From positions 88,301 to 152,300 of the forward strand of contig CAYXTR010000009.1 of assembly GCA_964468185.1 (NCBI GenBank): DNA of 64,000 nt, given 5' to 3'. How positions within the stretch are numbered: position 1 is the stretch's first letter; every line of letters begins with the position of its first letter. The notes below the pieces were generated by a model. That model was not told the DNA's origin and did no database searches. It was given only the letters and a program-made list of their open reading frames with translations. The DNA comes from JANQFV01 sp964468185. Lineage in GTDB: Bacteria; Planctomycetota; Phycisphaerae; UBA1845; Fen-1342. This document shows, in pieces, positions 11,654 through 20,316 of this stretch. The translations under genes were made by a program, and so were the position numbers.

Positions 11654-12283
11654 TCACGCGAGGATCTTGCGCACTTCTTCAGCGACGGCCTGGCCGAGCT
11701 TGCGATGCGCGGGCGGGTCGAGGTGTACGCCGTCCACCGGGCTCGCAGAGACAAGCTCGCCGGCATCCATGAAGTGGCAATGATATGTGTCGGCGATGGC
11801 GCGATATTGCCGGCCGAACTCGCGCGAACTTGCCAGTGCGCGACTCCATTCAGGGCTTTCGCCCGCTACTGCGACCGTTGGTGGCGGGGCCAGCACGAGA
11901 ATCGTCGGCGGGCGCATGCGCGGTCCTGCACCGCTACGCAAGATGATCTCGATGAGCACGCCAATACCCGCAGCGGCATCCGTCGCGGTGAAACCGAAAT
12001 GCGGCTTCAGGTCGTTGGTGCCGAGCATGAGAATGCACAAGTCGACCGGGGCGTGCGACCGCAGGCACGGCTCGAGGTAGGTGCGCCCGTTACGATCTAC
12101 GAGCCCCAGCGGGTCGTCGAGCGTCGTCGTGCGGCCGTTCAGGCCCTCTTCAATGACGTGGTACGCATTTCCCAGTTCAAACCGCAGCACGCCCGGCCAC
12201 CGTTCATTCATGGCCAGGCGCTCGCCGCTGACCGGATGATAACCCCAGGTATTGGAATCACCGTAGCAAAGCACGGTGTGCAT
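11654..12283 (-). CDS. SGNH/GDSL-family hydrolase (esterase or lipase type)
   Basis: 209 residues with all SGNH blocks: GDSN at residues 8-11 (nucleophile Ser10), a Gly in the LNGRTT region, LGTND, and the C-terminal DGVHLD with Asp184 and His187. There is no signal peptide, so it is probably cytoplasmic. The closest type is the arylesterase-like SGNH hydrolase family, which hydrolyses esters of small acids; the natural substrate cannot be told. An AGAGG stands upstream of the ATG at 12283. It lies 119 bases downstream of the PLP decarboxylase gene on the same strand and could be co-transcribed with it. Confidence 0.88.
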   Translation of the reverse strand: MHTVLCYGDSNTWGYHPVSGERLAMNERWPGVLRFELGNAYHVIEEGLNGRTTTLDDPLGLVDRNGRTYLEPCLRSHAPVDLCILMLGTNDLKPHFGFTATDAAAGIGVLIEIILRSGAGPRMRPPTILVLAPPPTVAVAGESPEWSRALASSREFGRQYRAIADTYHCHFMDAGELVSASPVDGVHLDPPAHRKLGQAVAEEVRKILA

Positions 12284-12402
12284 AGGTCTTTACCTCTCAG
12301 AGATTCGACTGCCGCCTGCCGCGGAAACGTGTAACGTCAGGCGTGACGATCTGCGGGTGTCGAGCCAAGGCTGTGCTACGCCACCTTGGCGCGGCGCCTG
12401 TC

Positions 12403-13884
12403 CTAGCCCGACGCCAGAAGCCGTTCATGCGTTTCATGTATCAACTGCTGCGCCTGCTTCACATGTTGTCGCGTCGTGCGCAGATTGCCGATGCTTACCC
12501 GCGCTACGTAGCGACCGCGCAGGCGCGTGTGCGAGATAAAGACCGGCCCGATGCGATTCACGTCGGTAATCAGTCGCTCATTGAAAGCATCCTGCTCCTC
12601 GGGCGATCCGTCGGGGGTAGCACGGAAGCAAACCGTGCTGAACGGCACTGGCGCTACCAGTTCGAAACCGGGCTGCTCGCGAACCCACGCCGCGAACTCC
12701 TGCGCAAGTCCGCAGTGAAAGCGAATGCGCTCCTGCAAGCCCGATACGCCAAACCCCCGAATCACCATCCAGAACTTGAGCGCCCGAAATCGCCGGCCGA
12801 GTTGTACGCCGTAGTCCATGAGGTTGGTCACATTCGTTTCGGTCGTGGTCAGATAATCCGGCACGATCGAGAATGCCCGCCGGAGCAGGTCCGGATCACG
12901 CACGAAGAGCGCCGAGCAATCCACTGGTACGAACAACCACTTGTGTGGATTCGTGACGATTGAGTCGGCCTCGGCCAGTCCGGCCATATGCTCGCGGAAC
13001 TCCGGGCAAATCCCCGCAACCAGGGCGTACGCACCGTCCACGTGCAGCCACATGTCCTCGCGCTTCGCGATGCGGGCCAGGTCGGCAATCGGGTCCACGG
13101 ACGTGGTTGACGTCGTGCCCAACGTGCCGACCACCGCGATCGGACGCCGGCCCGCAGCTTTGTCGGCCGCAATAGCCTTCTCCAGCGCGTCGAGGTCCAG
13201 GCGAAAGGCGTCGTCCGTCTGAATGCGACGCAGGTTATCGAGCCCGATCCCCAATGTGATCGCCGCCTTATCGATCGATGAGTGCGCTTGGTCACTGCAA
13301 TAGACCGTCAACGGCGGCAGGTCGTCACGGCCGGCCATACCCCGGCGACGGATGTCGAGGTCCGCCGCACGTTCGCGCGCCGCCGCCAGGGAAATCAGTG
13401 AACTGACCGACGCCGTATCATTAATGTGCCCGCGAAACACCGGCGGCAGGTCCAGCATCTGCCTCAGCCAGTCACAGACATGCTCTTCCAATTCGGTTGG
13501 TGCCGGCCCGGTGCGCCAAAGCATCGCGTTGACGTTCAACGCCGCCGCCAGCGCCTCCCCCAGAATGCCGGGGCCGGAACCCGTTACGGCGAAATACGCC
13601 ATGAAGCCGGGGTGGTTCCAGTGGGTCGTGTTGGGCTCAATCAGTCGGCGATAGTCGTCGAGAATGCGGTCGAGACACTCAGGATCGACGGGCGGCGCGT
13701 CGGGCAACAGTGCCCGGACGTCGCCTGGCGTAATCTTCGGCACGACCGGGTAGTTGCCCACATGCTCAAGATAGTCGGCGACCATGTCGGCTACGCGGTG
13801 CATTGCGGCCCGGAACTGGTCGGAGGGTATATCGCCGGGGTGCTGCGACGCCGCTTTCGGCGTGGGCTGATTGACTGGGGTCAT
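12403..13884 (-). CDS. PLP-dependent group II decarboxylase (aromatic L-amino acid decarboxylase family)
   Basis: 493 residues of the pyridoxal-phosphate decarboxylase family (aromatic amino acid, tryptophan, glutamate or diaminobutyrate decarboxylases). Visible marks: an N-terminal TTHWNHPGFMAYF substrate-binding block, VDGAYALVAG with the PLP-binding Asp, and the PLP lysine in SIVTNPHKWLFVPVDCSALF (Lys315). The His before the Lys and the aromatic block near the N-terminus favour the aromatic amino acid branch, giving amines such as tryptamine or tyramine plus CO2. The exact substrate is not certain. It has no obvious metabolic partners nearby and is divergent from the coiled-coil gene at 14108. 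Confidence 0.9.
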   Translation of the reverse strand: MTPVNQPTPKAASQHPGDIPSDQFRAAMHRVADMVADYLEHVGNYPVVPKITPGDVRALLPDAPPVDPECLDRILDDYRRLIEPNTTHWNHPGFMAYFAVTGSGPGILGEALAAALNVNAMLWRTGPAPTELEEHVCDWLRQMLDLPPVFRGHINDTASVSSLISLAAARERAADLDIRRRGMAGRDDLPPLTVYCSDQAHSSIDKAAITLGIGLDNLRRIQTDDAFRLDLDALEKAIAADKAAGRRPIAVVGTLGTTSTTSVDPIADLARIAKREDMWLHVDGAYALVAGICPEFREHMAGLAEADSIVTNPHKWLFVPVDCSALFVRDPDLLRRAFSIVPDYLTTTETNVTNLMDYGVQLGRRFRALKFWMVIRGFGVSGLQERIRFHCGLAQEFAAWVREQPGFELVAPVPFSTVCFRATPDGSPEEQDAFNERLITDVNRIGPVFISHTRLRGRYVARVSIGNLRTTRQHVKQAQQLIHETHERLLASG

Positions 13885-14107
13885 GGGTGTCCTGGGGGTC
13901 AGGGCTTATTCGTCAGCGATTTCTCGGTCCACGCATCGCGTCGTGGGGCGGCGTGTAATTATTCCGGCGTGGGGCGTTCGCGTCCACTCGCTTTGGCGGG
14001 TGTGGGCGGGCTCGTTTTCTATCGGACGTTGTTGCGTAGGCGTGGTCCGGCAGTGTGGTTTGCGCAAAACGGTGCCGATAAGGACGATAGGCCCGTTGGT
14101 AGGATAG

Positions 14108-16522
14108 ATGAGCGCGAAGTCCGACAAAGACGCCAAGTCCGGGCCGCCGCCTGATGCCGACAGCGATCTGCAGAAGGAGATCGGCGGCAAGCTTTCGGCC
14201 TTCTCGGGGCGTGTGGGGGAGTTCTGCGCCGAATTGGGTCAGGTGCAGGAGGTTCTGCGGGCGGAGACGGAAGCGATCACGAAGCAACAGGCCGAGATCT
14301 CCGCGGAGGCCGCTCGTCTCGAAGAGCGTCGGGATGAGTTGAAGAAGCGGTCTGAGAAACTCGAGCAGGTCGATGCGGAACTGCGGGCCCGGCAGGAGCG
14401 GCTGGCCGCCCAGTCGAAGGAGATCGAGCAGCAACGGGCCGAGATCTCGGAGGCTGAGCGCGATCTCAAGCAGCGGAGCCAGGAGCTCTCAGAGCGCTCC
14501 CGCCAGTTCGAGGAGCGGGCCGCCGCCCTCGATGCATATGTACGCGAAATCGAGCAGCGGGAGGAAGCGACCGAGCAGCGCCGACTGAGTCTCGAAAGCG
14601 AGGAGGAGCGCCTCCGCGCACGCGAGGAGAGCATCACAACGCGCGCGCGGGCCGTTGAAGAGCGGCGGGCCGCCCTGACCCAGGATGAGGAGGACATTCA
14701 TCGGCGGGAGAGCCAGTTAGCCGCTCGGGCCCAGGAGCTGGAGCAGCGTCGCGGCGCCTTCTCCGAGGAAGAGGAGCAGCTCATCCACCGCGAGCGCACA
14801 CTGTCGGCACGGTCACAGGAGATCGAGCAACGCCGCGGGCAACTGGCGCTGGCCGATCAGGAATTGCAGCAGAAAGAGACCGAGCTCGCCAGTCTGCGCG
14901 AGCAGCGCGAAGCCGAGTTGACGCGCCAGGCCGACCAGATGCGGCAGCGTGAGGCGGAGTTGAGCAGTCACGCCCGCGAGCTCGAGCAGAAGATCGCGGC
15001 GCTGAAGGACAAGAAGTCGCGTCTGGAGCGACGTGAGGCGGAGTTGGCCGAGCGGAGTACGGCTCTCGATCAACAGCGGGCCGAAGTGGAGCACGGCGAG
15101 CAAGAGTTGCAGAAACAGCTCGCCGGCCGCCGCGACCGCGTGCGTCAGATCGAGCAGCAGCTTGCGGGTCTCGAAGATCGCGAGGCGGAGTTGCAGGAGC
15201 GGGAACGCTCACTGGCCAGTCGGGCTGACCAGGTTGCGGCAAAAGAGCAGCGCATCTCCGAGCAGGAGAATGACCTCCAAAGCAAGCTCGAGTTGTCGCA
15301 AAAACGCGCCGCGGCCGCCGAGGAGGAACTGTCCGCGCAACAGGCCCGTGAAGCCGAGATCCGCGAGGCGGAGCAGGCGCTCAATGAGCGTGCCAAAGCG
15401 CTGGAAGCGCGCCGAGCGGAGCTGGAGCAGGATGAGGCCACCGTGCAACAGCGCCTCAGTGAGCGCGAGGAACTGATGCAGGCCTCGCAGGAGCGACTGC
15501 AGAAACTGACGGGCCACGAGCAGGAAATACAGTCGCGTGAAGCCGAACTGGAGGAGCGCGCCCGTAATATCGAGCAGCGGAACACGTCACTCGAGGAGCG
15601 CGAGGCGCAGCTCGCAGACCGTGAGGAGTCGCTGGGCGAGAAGGACCAGTCGCTTGAGAGCCGCGCGGCCGCAGTCGCAGAGCAGTTCGCCGCGCTCGAG
15701 GAACGGGAACGTAGCCTGGCGGAGTTGCGGAAGCAGCTGGAGGGCGAGCATGCCGCCTTAAGTGAGCTGGAGGCCGAACTGCTGGATCGACGCAGCATGG
15801 TCGATGAACAGCGGCAAACCGCCGCCCGTGGACCAGCGACGGCTGAGACGTCGGTCGAAGAGCCACTCGCGCCGGTTGATGAATCCGCGGACGATGAGCC
15901 AGCCGCCATCGACACCGTCGGCGCCGTGGAGGATGAAGAGACTCATGCGGTGGAGCCGGTGGACGAAGATCCCGAGCCGGTGCCCACGGCGGACGTCCAG
16001 GTCGAGGAGCCGGTAATCGACGACACCGCAACGGACGCCGGTCCGGAGCCGACAGACCTGGCGGATCAGCCTGCGATCATTGATGAGGCCATGCCTGACG
16101 AGCTGCCAGCCGAGAAGGAATCAACCCAGGCTATTGACGATGAAGCCGTGCCGGCGGTCGAGCCCGAACTCGCGTCTGATCCGGAGCCAACCCCTGAACC
16201 GAAACCGGACCCCGGACCAGAACCCGGGCCTGAGCCCGACCCACAGGACGAGGCACCGGAGACCGCCGTGGCGGAGGAACCGGACACTGAGGACGCCCCG
16301 GCGGCGACATCTGCGGACGAAGATGATGACGGGCGCATCGACGAAGCATCACTCACGCCCGAGCAGCGGCAGAAGCTGCGGGTCCTGCGTCGCATCGGCG
16401 GTGGGCGCACCTCCGACCGCGAACTCCTCGCCCGCATCGAAGGTGAAGGTGGCGGCGACGCTGCGGCCGGCGGCGGCGGGGACAACAAGAAGAAGAAAAA
16501 GAGCCGCTGGTGGGGACGGTAG
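14108..16522 (+). CDS. Long coiled-coil protein with acidic Pro-rich linker and basic tail
   Basis: 804 residues. Residues about 20-570 are almost pure Glu/Gln/Arg/Ala/Leu heptads (runs such as 'REAELEER', 'LEQRRAEL') predicting one very long coiled coil. Residues about 575-740 are acidic and rich in Pro, Glu, Asp and Ala, including E-P-x-P tracts. The last 60 residues contain a compact LTPEQRQKLRVLRRIG segment, then Gly-rich and Lys-rich stretches ending in KKKKKSRWWGR. There is no signal peptide or membrane segment. Likely a cytoplasmic structural or cytoskeletal scaffold; the basic, aromatic tail could touch membrane or nucleic acid. Function unknown. Coiled-coil content alone can mimic SMC or filament proteins, but there is no Walker motif. 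Confidence 0.8.
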   Translation: MSAKSDKDAKSGPPPDADSDLQKEIGGKLSAFSGRVGEFCAELGQVQEVLRAETEAITKQQAEISAEAARLEERRDELKKRSEKLEQVDAELRARQERLAAQSKEIEQQRAEISEAERDLKQRSQELSERSRQFEERAAALDAYVREIEQREEATEQRRLSLESEEERLRAREESITTRARAVEERRAALTQDEEDIHRRESQLAARAQELEQRRGAFSEEEEQLIHRERTLSARSQEIEQRRGQLALADQELQQKETELASLREQREAELTRQADQMRQREAELSSHARELEQKIAALKDKKSRLERREAELAERSTALDQQRAEVEHGEQELQKQLAGRRDRVRQIEQQLAGLEDREAELQERERSLASRADQVAAKEQRISEQENDLQSKLELSQKRAAAAEEELSAQQAREAEIREAEQALNERAKALEARRAELEQDEATVQQRLSEREELMQASQERLQKLTGHEQEIQSREAELEERARNIEQRNTSLEEREAQLADREESLGEKDQSLESRAAAVAEQFAALEERERSLAELRKQLEGEHAALSELEAELLDRRSMVDEQRQTAARGPATAETSVEEPLAPVDESADDEPAAIDTVGAVEDEETHAVEPVDEDPEPVPTADVQVEEPVIDDTATDAGPEPTDLADQPAIIDEAMPDELPAEKESTQAIDDEAVPAVEPELASDPEPTPEPKPDPGPEPGPEPDPQDEAPETAVAEEPDTEDAPAATSADEDDDGRIDEASLTPEQRQKLRVLRRIGGGRTSDRELLARIEGEGGGDAAAGGGGDNKKKKKSRWWGR

Positions 16523-16535
16523 GCGGCAGGCCGTA

Positions 16536-16550
16536 ACTCACTACGTGAGT
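16536..16550. terminator. Small hairpin between convergent genes
   Basis: ACTCAC pairs with GTGAGT around the loop TAC, in the 74-base gap between the coiled-coil gene and aroA. There is no T run, so the call is weak. Confidence 0.25.
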
Positions 16551-16596
16551 CCGACTCCTGCTTCAGGCGCTCTTGCCAGCATAGCAGCCGCCAGCA

Positions 16597-17901
16597 TTAC
16601 GTGGACATCAACGAAGAGAGCACTTCGAAGAAGTTCGGGAAACTCTTGCTGACGCAGCCGGCGTTGCGGATGAGCATGCCGTCAACGCACAGCCCGACCA
16701 GGGCGAAGCTCATCGCCATGCGGTGATCGTCATAGGTTTCGATCTCGGCAGGCCTGACCTGAGCTGGCGGGTGGATTTCCAACCCGTCTTCCCAGGCGTC
16801 GACCCGCGCACCCAGTTTCGTCAACTCACTCGTCAGCGCCGTAATGCGATCGGTTTCCTTGATCCGCAGGTTCGCGACGTTGGTGATGCGTGTCGGGCCG
16901 TCGGCGAATAGCGCCAGCACGGCGAGGGTCTGGACCGTGTCGGGCATCCGGTTGAGATCGACTTCAATGCCCCGCAGCGGCGGATTATCCGGTGCCCGTA
17001 CGGACAATCCCTCGTCGGTATCCTCAACCACACAACCCATCCGATGGAGCACATCTACAAACCGCGCGTCGCCTTGCAGACTCTGACGCGAAAGGCCGGG
17101 GACCGTGACGTACCCTCCGGTGAGTGCCGCGGCCGCCCAAAGATACGTCGCGCCGCTGGCGTCGGGCTCCACTTCGATCTCGCGCCCCCGGTAGCGCTGG
17201 AACGCCGGCACCACGAAACGACTCTCCTCACCGGCGACGGCTTCCACCCCCAATTCGCGCATCGCCGCAAGCGTCAAGTCGACATAGGGTCGGCTGGGCA
17301 GGGGCCCGTCCACGCGAAGCGTGACGTCCCGCTTACCATACGGTGCGACCATGAGGATTGCACTGATGAATTGACTGGACGGCGGCGTTCGGAAAACCAC
17401 GTCGCCGCCGATGAGACCACGCCCAAGGATCGTCAACGGCGGATATCCCTCGAGGTCTTCGTACCCAATCTGCGCACCCAGCTCGGTCAGGGCGCCAACC
17501 AGTGGTCCGATCGGACGCTGCCGCATGCGCGCCGAGCCATCAATGCGATAACGGCCGAGGCCCGTAGAGCACAACGCCGTGAGAAACCGCATGGCCGTGC
17601 CGGCGTGACCAACGTCAAGATCCGCCTCATCAACACGGATGTTCCCGGCACACCCGCGAATCGTGACAGTTTCGCGCGCCTCGTCGGCCGCGACATCTAT
17701 GCCGAGGGTCTTCAGGCCGTCCAGCATCGCCCGCACATCGTCCGAGCAGGACACCCCCCGAAGGGTAGTCATTCCGTCCGCGAGTGCCGCGCATGTCAAG
17801 TAGCGATTGGTAAGACTCTTGGACCCCGGCGTTCGCGCAACGCCCCCCAGCGGGCCGCCCGGGCTCATGCAGACGTGGGATCCCGCCCAGGCAATAGTCA
17901 T
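16597..17901 (-). CDS. aroA: 3-phosphoshikimate 1-carboxyvinyltransferase (EPSP synthase)
   Basis: Transfers the enolpyruvyl group of PEP to shikimate 3-phosphate, the sixth step of the shikimate pathway. 434 residues from the ATG at 17901; a TTG one codon upstream is also possible. Family blocks are present: PGSKSLTNRYL (S3P/PEP-binding lysine), DVGHAGTAMRFLTAL (the LxxGNAGTAxR region), a QRPIGPLVGAL block, DASGATYLWAAAALTG, and the C-terminal NLRIKETDRI and YDDHRMAMSFAL. A GGGGGAG purine run precedes the start. The regulator gene ends 12 bases upstream on the same strand, so the two very likely form an operon. Confidence 0.96.
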   Translation of the reverse strand: MTIAWAGSHVCMSPGGPLGGVARTPGSKSLTNRYLTCAALADGMTTLRGVSCSDDVRAMLDGLKTLGIDVAADEARETVTIRGCAGNIRVDEADLDVGHAGTAMRFLTALCSTGLGRYRIDGSARMRQRPIGPLVGALTELGAQIGYEDLEGYPPLTILGRGLIGGDVVFRTPPSSQFISAILMVAPYGKRDVTLRVDGPLPSRPYVDLTLAAMRELGVEAVAGEESRFVVPAFQRYRGREIEVEPDASGATYLWAAAALTGGYVTVPGLSRQSLQGDARFVDVLHRMGCVVEDTDEGLSVRAPDNPPLRGIEVDLNRMPDTVQTLAVLALFADGPTRITNVANLRIKETDRITALTSELTKLGARVDAWEDGLEIHPPAQVRPAEIETYDDHRMAMSFALVGLCVDGMLIRNAGCVSKSFPNFFEVLSSLMST

Positions 17902-17913
17902 CAACTCCCCCCT

Positions 17914-18846
17914 TCAGGCAGCCGGTGCGAGTCTGAAAAGCACTTCAAGCGACCAGTGGAGCGCGTCCGCGTCCACTTCTTCCTCGCCACCGTCAGCCAG
18001 CCGGCCAAGGTGCACGCGTCCCGCGTCGCTGCCCAGCCAGATCCGGCAGCGTACACTTTCCTCGCCCGTGACCAGGCAAAGTGCCGGACGCCCGACTTTC
18101 GGCGATACGCCGCTGGCCACGATCGCGGCGTCGCCTGCATTGAACATGGGGTGCATCTCATCGCCAGCCAGTATCACGCCAAACGCGTTGGGAAAGCAAC
18201 CGGCGATCGCTGCGCTATGCAGAAAACGCCGGGGCACCGCAGCTTCGGTCTCCACGACGAGAAGATCCGTACGCCGCGGCTCCTGGGTACGAGGTTCGAC
18301 GGAAGGCTCCGAAATCACACATCGTTGCGCGGTTGACGACTGTGACCGGACGTCAATTCCTTTCACCAAGCTGTGGCGGCCGGACGTATCGTCAGGCCGC
18401 GGTAGGGCCTGTGGGGCTTCCCGCGCGTCGTATACGGGAATGAGATGATCTGTTGGCGGAGTTGGCAGCGCGGTCGCGGAAGACTGGCCGGAGCGGCCCC
18501 GTACGAGCAGATCGACAAACGCCTCCACCGGTGCGGCCAACTCAGGCCGCTCATCGAGCATCTGGGCCATTCGAGCCAGCAGGTCCTGGTGTCTCGTGCG
18601 CGCCCCCGATATCACCACGGTCCCCCGACTGCCGCTTCCGGTCAGCAGCCACTGGAGGTCCTCGCCCGTGACCTCGCACATGCGGACCATGATTTCGCCG
18701 GGCGGCACTTTCCCGCGTTCATACCGGTCGTAGTCGGTTAACGGTACCTTGAGCTTCTGGGCGAACGCTGCCTTGCCCCGGGCCCCGAAATGCCGACGCC
18801 GCAACTCCCGAATTCGTTGCGCGAGAGCCTGCTGAGGACTGGTCAC
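17914..18846 (-). CDS. XRE-type HTH regulator with a degenerate LexA/S24-like C-terminal domain
   Basis: 310 residues, GTG start with AGGA nine bases upstream. Residues about 8-65 form a Cro/CI-type HTH (FAQKLKVPLTDYDRYERGKVPP, then LTGEDLQWLLTG-like). A variable linker follows. The last 110 residues resemble the S24/LexA fold: FGVILAGDEMHPMFNAGDAAIV aligns with the GDSMxPTxxxGD active-site block. The catalytic Ser is replaced by Glu, and the lysine expected about 35-40 residues later falls in SVRCRIWLG where no Lys is present. Self-cleavage is thus not expected; the domain probably serves dimerisation or ligand sensing. It is directly upstream of aroA, suggesting local control, which is inference. 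Confidence 0.8.
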   Translation of the reverse strand: MTSPQQALAQRIRELRRRHFGARGKAAFAQKLKVPLTDYDRYERGKVPPGEIMVRMCEVTGEDLQWLLTGSGSRGTVVISGARTRHQDLLARMAQMLDERPELAAPVEAFVDLLVRGRSGQSSATALPTPPTDHLIPVYDAREAPQALPRPDDTSGRHSLVKGIDVRSQSSTAQRCVISEPSVEPRTQEPRRTDLLVVETEAAVPRRFLHSAAIAGCFPNAFGVILAGDEMHPMFNAGDAAIVASGVSPKVGRPALCLVTGEESVRCRIWLGSDAGRVHLGRLADGGEEEVDADALHWSLEVLFRLAPAA

Positions 18847-18917
18847 GTTCGCGATTCCTGTTGGATGGTGCGCTCGCCCGCAGGCGAGGCGTCTGCCCCG
18901 AATTGAGTGATCGCCCT

Positions 18918-18946
18918 ACACTAATCCTGCGGCGCGCAACGCTCAA
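18918..18946 (-). promoter_or_regulatory. Putative sigma70-type promoter of the regulator-aroA operon
   Basis: Read on the minus strand: -35 TTGAGC (18941-18946), spacer of 17, -10 TAGTGT (18918-18923), about 70 bases before the GTG at 18846. A GTATAC palindrome lies just upstream of the -35. Confidence 0.45.
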
Positions 18947-18986
18947 GCTTGTATACCCCGGATGACCAGATTTGAAGTCGGCCTAT

Positions 18987-19694
18987 TCAGCGGCGGCCCG
19001 CCCGGCGCCCGCGGATAGGGACCAGGCGCACCCGAAGCCTCCCGAGGGACGCGCGGACGCCGTCGAGCCTTAGTTCGCGGCGGCCGTTGGGCCATACGAA
19101 GACGTTTGCCATACGCAGTTTGCCGTCGGCAACTTGTATGCCGTCGGACCCATGCTCGTTACGCAGTAGTCGACCCAGCAACAGACGGGCAGGGACTGGA
19201 ACCGCGCCCGCCCGGGCCCCACCGGTGGAGATCTGCAACTCTTCGGCCTCAGGCGATACGTCGAACAGCACGCTCGCAGCCGTACCAAAACCCCAGCCCC
19301 GTACCAGCACGCCCACGCGGATCCCATCCGGAGTGAATCGCACCTGCGCTTCCTCCAGCAAAGCGGGGATTCCCCCCGAATCGGGCCAGATCTGCTCGCG
19401 AGCCGCAATCCACCGATTGACCTGCGCTTCATCCAGGACGAACTCAACGGGCTGGCCGGCGTTCAGGGCGGCGCTGATCCGGTCCTGCAAACCGACCAAT
19501 GCGGCCTTGTCCGCCCGGAGGAGTTGGTGATCGACCCTCAGCGGGCGATACCAGGCCGGACGCCATGTGAGGGCCAGCCCAAGTGTTACGCCCCCCAGTA
19601 GGATCACCGTCCCGGCGATCGCCAGTAGCCCCTTCCACTGTCTGTATGCGAATTGAAGCAACCCACCCCTGCGGCCTGCGCCCTTCTTCAACAT
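18987..19694 (-). CDS. Membrane-anchored protein of unknown function
   Basis: 235 residues: a basic N-terminus, one transmembrane segment (about residues 20-45, LLAIAGTVILLGGVTLGLAL) and an extracytoplasmic domain of about 185 residues ending in a very Arg-rich tail. The domain has an alternating beta pattern (VRFTPDGIRVGVLVRGWGF, then a DGIQVADGKLRMANVFVWPNGRRELRLDGV stretch) reminiscent of lipid-carrier-like or AsmA-like beta structures, but I do not recognise a family. It starts 39 bases after the FHA gene on the same strand and is probably co-transcribed. It may be the envelope partner of that phosphopeptide-binding protein, which is inference. Confidence 0.7.
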   Translation of the reverse strand: MLKKGAGRRGGLLQFAYRQWKGLLAIAGTVILLGGVTLGLALTWRPAWYRPLRVDHQLLRADKAALVGLQDRISAALNAGQPVEFVLDEAQVNRWIAAREQIWPDSGGIPALLEEAQVRFTPDGIRVGVLVRGWGFGTAASVLFDVSPEAEELQISTGGARAGAVPVPARLLLGRLLRNEHGSDGIQVADGKLRMANVFVWPNGRRELRLDGVRASLGRLRVRLVPIRGRRAGRR

Positions 19695-19733
19695 GTCTTG
19701 TCTACCCGGAACCCGCAGTCGCGTTCACTGTCG

Positions 19734-20198
19734 TCAAGGCATGTCTTTTTCATCGTCGTCCATCTCGTCGAGCGCTGCCAACGGATCATCGATGTCGAAG
19801 TCCTCTTCGGTCAGGTCAAAGGTGACTTCATCGTCGGCTGCCGCCGCGGATGGCTCCACGTCGCTGGGGGGCGCCTTCGCATCGCTGGGCTTGATCTCGC
19901 TGGGCTTGTCGTCAATCTGCACGATGAACGTGACCGGCCCGACACGCAGACGGTCGCCGGCTTGCAGTGCCTTTTCCGCGACGCGTTTCTCATTCACATA
20001 CGTGCCGTTGGAACTGCCCAGATCCTTGGCCTGCACGGTCCCGTCGCTCTTGACCAGAATCGCGCAGTGCTGGCGAGATACGTCGCGCGTGGGAATACGC
20101 AACTGGCAGTCCTGCCGACGACCCAGCACGGTCTTGGGTGCGGATAGCGGAAAGTCCCGCCGCTCATCATCTTTGAACATGACCAGGACGACTTTCAT
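19734..20198 (-). CDS. FHA-domain protein
   Basis: 154 residues. Residues 1-95 are a forkhead-associated domain, which binds phosphothreonine peptides. Key marks: the TVLGRRQDCQLRI block with Gly-Arg, RDVSRQHCAIL (the conserved S-R-x-H) and KDLGSSNGTYVNEKRV (S-S-N-G-T-Y-V-N). The remaining 60 residues are acidic and disordered-looking, with Asp/Glu/Ala/Pro runs. Cytoplasmic. No kinase gene is adjacent. It heads a two-gene unit with the membrane protein at 18987-19694, and is divergent from hemW with 118 bases between them. Confidence 0.9.
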   Translation of the reverse strand: MKVVLVMFKDDERRDFPLSAPKTVLGRRQDCQLRIPTRDVSRQHCAILVKSDGTVQAKDLGSSNGTYVNEKRVAEKALQAGDRLRVGPVTFIVQIDDKPSEIKPSDAKAPPSDVEPSAAAADDEVTFDLTEEDFDIDDPLAALDEMDDDEKDMP

Positions 20199-20316
20199 AC
20201 CAATTGAACCTCTGCAATCCGCGGACCGCGTCGAATGGCCTACCTCCCGCGTGGCACGCCAGCGACTATCATAACGCTCCCGAAAGTGCGAGTCATGCTA
20301 TGCGAAAGCCGCTATC

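Noticed and set aside
17044..18336. 430-codon plus-strand open frame
   Set aside because: Antisense across both aroA and the regulator, two genes with recognisable motifs.
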